This document shows, piece by piece, positions 60,101-64,000 of a stretch of DNA of 64,000 nt. The notes under the pieces are model-generated. The model made no database searches and was not told the origin of the DNA. It saw only the letters and a program-made list of their open reading frames with translations. Position 1 is the first letter of the stretch. Each line of letters begins with the position of its first letter. Location of the stretch: the NCBI GenBank assembly GCA_020283715.1, contig JAIQCW010000093.1:46661-110660 (forward strand). The letters run 5' to 3'. Position numbers and translations under genes: made by a program. The stretch comes from Cytauxzoon felis (Eukaryota > Apicomplexa > Aconoidasida > Piroplasmida > Theileriidae).

Positions 60101-60869
60101 TAACAGAATGAATTTAGAAGGTGCAACTCCTTTACATTTAGCTTCTTTGAATGGGCACTATGATGTGGTTAATACTCTGCTGAGTTTTGGAGCAAATATT
60201 AACACTACCCTAATCACAGGAGAAACACCCCTCCACCTTGCTGTAAACAGTTTACATAAACCAACAATTGACATATTGGTTTCATATTATAGGGATAATA
60301 AAGATGTAGATAGTAATATTGAAGGGGGTAAAATCTATCGTAAGTTTGGACCATCTATATGGCACGCATTAGTGGTTGGGATCACTAAGAATCAAGACAT
60401 TTTAGGAAAATATAGTGAATCAAAATCATTTAATTTGGATGAATTGTTGAATAGGTTGATTAAAGCGATAAATATATGTCAAATAATGACAAAATCAATG
60501 AATATGCATAGCATATTTAACATATATGCTTGGTCAAATATCTTACCATCCCAGATATTATGGGATTATTGGGTACAACTCATCGAAAAATACCCATATC
60601 GTGATGCCTGGAACAATTTAAATGCTTCATATGCAAGCAAGGATGTTGAAGATTTGACAAATAATATTGGAAAGGCAAATGAAAACATAAAAAAGTGTGC
60701 TGTGTTAAGGTCATACAATTTTAATAAATATAAAGACAATAATTGTGAGGAGATAATAACGGACAGTAGCGAAAAACTGTTTACCTCAATTAGAGCACTT
60801 CAATTTCTCATGCAGGTCTTACGGAGTATGGAAGGTTCTCACCAGTACTCAGGTGTTCAAACATTCTGA
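57168..60869 (+). CDS. SET/MYND (SMYD-like) protein with ankyrin repeats
   Basis: About 1233 codons from the ATG at 57168 (a TTG upstream is not used), apparently intronless. The N-terminal SET half begins LLPGDLILRSRPLSVAPW; a MYND-like Cys-rich insert (about residues 207-265, CRTCFHCL...CRRTFCSEECF...HYEECL) follows. The second SET half has SSNPNCVLNFGSNGKISIR and DVGASLSIN, then post-SET cysteines (RCKNC). The usual NHSC is changed to SNPNC. Helical TPR-like segments follow, and about residues 950-1040 contain three ankyrin repeats (TALHYAAVRGKNDLV, TPLHLASLNGHYDVV, TPLHLAVNSLHKPT). Predicted protein lysine methyltransferase; the altered catalytic motif leaves activity uncertain. Confidence 0.78.
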   Translation: MLSIDHNRYIPVIDEDVVVCSANDISKLSFDFSKGALSEKSGFNITDLDKLREYYLKHYSDNEYVYYVFASCYMERKLWKMARLDLYCRLYIVDFNSCEYEQTINMLTLVEENIVNEIVQIPLSYKHKLFSRDLNYLQGNWESMMNYTDHLKYQAYEKLETIDKTTVISKVKLLPGDLILRSRPLSVAPWSFESYDLNIGDPNIMNSCRTCFHCLSVMDDSIGLSNRKNMYIACPVFPYECRRTFCSEECFLNNAAVHYEECLHIPKLSLFSKTALNDTIVLLVVRTLIRLRLYDCSDAKTFDNEGNMQPDLNSGSILNSILNIKIDYDIIKEKYGNILNDIEIFAYFLLSDIGPDFCLHLNFGELTHLIVVLWIKCVPFISEMNYHVQYFGNILGGTFFSLETNDFQLSSNPNCVLNFGSNGKISIRSIYEIDVGASLSINTLLDKYLPGAFQTDQFWSVPFLISHNRDDSNAYKSLNELYSIRCKNCINSFSSPFNLVNSEILDIDYLYCMQNVHNWACINCNSLSSTYQNILQNRAHLIILKAQRLYNEGKYLISKGILENFIRRWSGILHPNHYLLYNANILLAGFLLKIGGTNSLAALTYLRRAIVMSDRFLPIVCHERAYLYSKLSEVMFKVCSTLSIKPGFKYFFKKITLESAYISLWNWIILSGCNSKESLFAMRRCRILAFKLSVHTPPICTSFTINFPSRYVEVFKAASGNSISTKSLINEFSKDFSFDNTELTTIEDKDIYGLGDVISVAFVAAQNGKCIKSIISVSTSIESYGIPHHGTGLNVIGIAASNRNVNFINELLKSILHRIDDHLNIIFKPNSSLDSIVSSEESIINLFFSVVYANELGVTPLIAMSSTYNDESMYPLDVEHKSIGGKLMFDVENEVMIVKLIIEHIDQCNAKLRAYKDKFRHYSCDKLNLISNGGVDLLSLFLNGMTHHSLNCQTALHYAAVRGKNDLVRYLARSGCDINRMNLEGATPLHLASLNGHYDVVNTLLSFGANINTTLITGETPLHLAVNSLHKPTIDILVSYYRDNKDVDSNIEGGKIYRKFGPSIWHALVVGITKNQDILGKYSESKSFNLDELLNRLIKAINICQIMTKSMNMHSIFNIYAWSNILPSQILWDYWVQLIEKYPYRDAWNNLNASYASKDVEDLTNNIGKANENIKKCAVLRSYNFNKYKDNNCEEIITDSSEKLFTSIRALQFLMQVLRSMEGSHQYSGVQTF

Positions 60870-61228
60870 CTAATAAATAACAAATCGTAATTTAACGATT
60901 TTAAAGTGTCTGGGGTTATATAATAAACTTGTGTCAGTTCCATCGGTAGTGTTCAGGCTCGTGTAGTGTTATGATTCTGAAACGCGACACAGAACTAATG
61001 TGTTCTGGATTATCTAAATGTTTAAATTTATGTAATCGCATATTGCATTAGACGATTTTTTGTTTTTATCTATTTGCAATTGTCTATTATGTTCTATTCA
61101 TATGTATCAGAGGAGTACCTGTCATATTTGTTTGTATAATTATGCAACATTAGTATGATAATGTTAATTTTATTTGGGAGTTTATTTCATATTAATTTGT
61201 CAATATCCTTGGTTAATAATTTTTTGTC
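60870..61228. other. Intergenic
   Basis: About 360 AT-rich bases between tandem plus-strand genes; likely promoter of the NADH dehydrogenase gene. Nothing else seen. Confidence 0.45.
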
Positions 61229-62921
61229 ATGAAAGTATTTATTTCAAACAACATTGTGAAAGCAATTTCCTATCCTTTGAAATATAATTTAATTCAGAAG
61301 CCTATATATCGATTGAATTGTGCCAATTATTTTTCATCTAAATCCACAATATACAAATCCAAAATAGTTCTTTTGGGGTCAGGATGGGCGTCATTGTATT
61401 TTATTAACGGGATAAATACAAACCTGTACGTTTATTCAAATATTTAAAATATTTTATAGATACGACCTCACTGTGATATCCCCTAGAAATCATTTTATAT
61501 TTACTCCTATTTTGCCTAAAATTTCTTCTGGTTTTATAAGATCCTCTACATCTGCTGAGCCAATATCACCATACATTCGAAAATGCTCTGGAGGGTCTGG
61601 AAATTTTGTGAACGCGTATTGCGTTGATGTCGACTCTGTTTCTAATTATGTAGTATGTAAATCAATAGACTCTAACGATCAGACATTTCGTATCCCCTAT
61701 GATTATTTGATTATTGCAGTAGGTGCTGAGACAAACTCATTTGGGATTCCCGGTGTTGATAAATACGCTTTTTATTTGAAGGAAATAGAACATGCGGAAA
61801 TAATATTTCAAAAGATTATGGACAACTTTAGAAGGGCTAGTATGCCACAGGTACCTGAGGATGAAAAATACAGACTATTACATGTTGTAGTTGTTGGTGG
61901 TGGGCCAACAGGTGTAGAATTATCTGGAGAAATATCTACCTTATTTAATTATCACTGTGGTAAAAGTTTTCCAAATCTAGTTAAATATGCTAAAGTGTCG
62001 ATAGTAGAAGGTGGTGCAAAACTCCTTCCATCGTTCTCGGAGAAAAATTCGAATTATGTTTCAAAAATTTTTAAACACATGAAAATTAACATGTTTATGA
62101 AGCGTGTTGTTTGTGAGGTTAGACCTGATTGTTGTATTGTTAAAGATACTGAAGCTGGTACTACTGAAGAAATAAAGTGTGGAGTGGTACTATGGGCAAG
62201 TGGGCTGAAGGAAACACCACTAATCTCCTTGTTGCAGAAAAAATGGAATATGAAAAACAGCCCGAGATCTCTTTTAGTCGATCAATATTTGACGGTATAT
62301 GGTCATAGTAACATATTTGCAATCGGTGATTGCTCTAAAATATCTCCCACTAGATTGTCTGATAACCTAGAATACGTTTTGGAGCACATAGGTAGTTGTT
62401 CTATTGATAGATTAATTAGTAACAGAAAAAAATTATCAAAAGCCTTTCCCCAACTTTCTGATTCAAAGTGGAATTATAAAAACCCAAAGTTTACGGATTT
62501 TTTAGACAAAATAAAATCTAAACATGAATATGACTCCAAAGAGTATTTCCTAGAAGTGCTAAAATATATAGACGAATCATACGTCTCACCATTCCCCACT
62601 GCACAAAATGCCAAACAAGAGGCAATTTATCTGGCAAAAATGTTGAATAACAAATATTACGAATCTAAAGATTTTAAATTTGTGGCATTTAATGAAAAAT
62701 GGTCAGGTTCGCTGGCTTCCATAGGGGGAAAAAATGTTGTTGCTAATCTCCCGTACGTCTCCTTAAATGGTGGTATAATACCGTTTTTGCTTTGGAACAT
62801 GGCATATTTATACATATCGTCGAGTTGGAAAATGCGAGTCAGTTTTATGTTAGATTCAATATTAGGTGCTTTATATGAAAGGCAACTAATTTCAAAACAT
62901 TATAAAAAACCAGACATTTAA
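61229..62921 (+). CDS. NDH2: Type II NADH:ubiquinone oxidoreductase (alternative NDH2)
   Basis: Two exons joined by a 34-nt intron (GTACGTTTAT...TTTATAG) between NTNL and YDLTVISPRNHF. The N-terminus (MKVFISNNIVKAISYPLKYN) is a basic leader consistent with mitochondrial targeting. First Rossmann motif: KIVLLGSGWASLYFI. Then SPRNHFIFTPILPKISSG, PYDYLIIAVGAETNSFGIPG, second dinucleotide motif VVVVGGGPTGVELSGEIS, GVVLWASGLK, and IFAIGDC with the FAD-binding Asp. The C-terminus is amphipathic (NMAYLYISSSW). It feeds electrons from NADH to ubiquinone without pumping protons and replaces complex I, which apicomplexans lack. No EF-hand is visible. Confidence 0.95.
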
Positions 62922-62942
62922 CTTGATATTTAATGTACACTC

Positions 62943-63545
62943 TTAGTCAGACGGTCTTAAACCAGCTGCTTGTTTTCTTACCCTATTTATATATTCATCT
63001 CTATTATTTACAAACAGTAAGTAGGGATCCGCCTGTGCCGGTGATGCAGGATTAGGATTATCCAACAAGTCCTAGTGGTGATAGGAATGTATAGTATAAT
63101 AAACACACCTGAATACCTAATAATATCTGTTTTATGGTGATTGATGGTTTCCATTCTTCGTCCTCATTTAGTATAGATAGACAAACTGTCCCTGACGGAT
63201 AAATATTAGGATGAAACAAAACAGTATTAAATCTACACTTTGGAGGTTTACTGGGATAGTCCTCACTAAATTCCATGGTCAATTGATATTCACCCTCTTC
63301 CCATATACTTCCCTGCAATTATTATAGCAATATTAATTTGATTAAGTAATGCATAAATAAAATAATATAAATATAGTTAGAATATATACACAAACCTTCT
63401 TCCCAGGAATTTTACATATCCATGTCATAATATCTAAGCCATTACCATCTGGTAGAGGGGCGTATTTGGCTGAAAAACCAACCGGATGATCACGCCTCCA
63501 GTCAGCACGCTCCTGAGCCAATCGTTTTCTAGCTATAGAAGACAT
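62943..63545 (-). CDS. UBC9: SUMO-conjugating enzyme UBC9
   Basis: Three exons. It starts [23 protein letters not shown] (written here only to mark the start; the RRDHP segment is UBC9-like). Next is [11 protein letters not shown], then [33 protein letters not shown], and [15 protein letters not shown] with the catalytic Cys. [14 protein letters not shown] leads into [19 protein letters not shown]. The HPN motif, [15 protein letters not shown] and the E2 insert place it with UBC9 rather than ubiquitin E2s. It conjugates SUMO to target proteins. The first intron lies between GKK and the GSIWEEG exon, the second between GIQ and DLL. Confidence 0.95.
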
Positions 63546-63901
63546 AATTAAGTAACTCTACAAAAAAATAAGTCATTATATAAATAAATAGATCAAGAGA
63601 ATAAGTGTAAATAATGTCGTAACGATATTATGGTGATTATTGTAAATGGGAGAGTAAAAGTAGTAAAATTGCTAAAAGCTCATTTAAATCGTGATTTAAT
63701 AATTTAATAATAATATGAAACTGCTATCTATTATAAACCCTGTTTCACTAATGTTATTATCGCATATTCCTGGAATAATAATTTGTCTAACTATGTTCTA
63801 TGTTTATCCCTTCATAGTTTATAGATATTACTGCAGTTGTACAAATAAAATAAAGACAAAATCTATATATATTTAGGATGTAATATATATTGGCAAGTGG
63901 C
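63546..63901. other. Divergent intergenic region
   Basis: About 355 AT-rich bases between UBC9 and a plus-strand start at 63902. A short frame from 63715 (MKLLSIINPVSLML) stops within 50 codons and could be part of the next gene's 5' region; I cannot tell. Confidence 0.4.
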
Positions 63902-64000
63902 ATGATGCTCAATTTTTGTGTCAGTACGCCTCGTAATGGCGTACACATAGATACAGCAAATGGACGACCACGTAAAAAGGTTTGTAGCTAGCATTAACAA
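63902..64000 (+). CDS. First exon of an unidentified gene, cut by window end
   Basis: The frame MMLNFCVSTPRNGVHI is open from the ATG at 63902 to a good donor at 63980 (AAG|GTTTGTAGC); the gene would continue beyond the window. The segment DTANGRPRKK looks protein-like and basic. Too short to identify. Confidence 0.35.

Overview
The window is AT-rich nuclear DNA of an apicomplexan parasite, most likely a piroplasm close to Babesia microti (inference; no search was run). The lineage is shown by an ApiAP2 transcription factor, a four-site cGMP-dependent protein kinase, a GAP50-like glideosome anchor, RAP-domain and helical-repeat RNA-binding proteins, apicoplast-type ClpR and L3 proteins with ER signal peptides, and a type II NADH dehydrogenase. 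Many genes are cut by very short introns, mostly 19-45 nt with GT...AG ends, so most exon joins below were worked out by hand from reading-frame continuity.

Layout. 1-5000 (mostly minus strand): truncated trehalose-6-phosphate synthase-like gene with a starch-binding domain, a tRNA-Leu(CAA), and a helical-repeat protein. 6000-10300: eIF2B gamma-like, U2AF large subunit, DHHC palmitoyltransferase. 10400-20100 (minus): PKG, GAP50-like, ZIP transporter, apicoplast L3, a two-RRM protein with a repeat-rich N-terminus, LSm4. 20200-28400 (plus): RAP-domain protein, a secreted protein, an unknown helical protein, telomerase reverse transcriptase. 28400-34300: a macro-domain protein with an organelle-like leader, a short IF1-like protein, a small membrane protein, a FYVE-like zinc-finger protein and helical unknowns. 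35200-44400: three-AP2 ApiAP2 factor, rubredoxin-like protein, ribonucleotide reductase large subunit, another helical-repeat protein, ClpR, HIT hydrolase. 44700-64000: Prp5/DDX46 helicase, a very large RCC1-repeat protein fused to an IQGAP-like RasGAP region, a triose-phosphate/phosphate translocator family protein, an APP1-type phosphatase, a SET/MYND/ankyrin protein, NDH2, UBC9 and the first exon of a further gene.

Themes. Splicing (U2AF large subunit, Prp5, LSm4) co-occurs with tiny introns. Organelle support recurs: ClpR, L3, the rubredoxin-like protein and possibly the translocator for the apicoplast; NDH2, IF1-like, RAP and macro proteins for the mitochondrion. Signalling and motility are represented by PKG, DHHC and GAP50. 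Several proteins look like catalytically reduced relatives of enzymes (TPS-like, GAP50, ClpR). The most novel-looking gene is the RCC1-IQGAP/RasGAP fusion. There is no sign of viruses, transposons, CRISPR arrays or insertion sequences.
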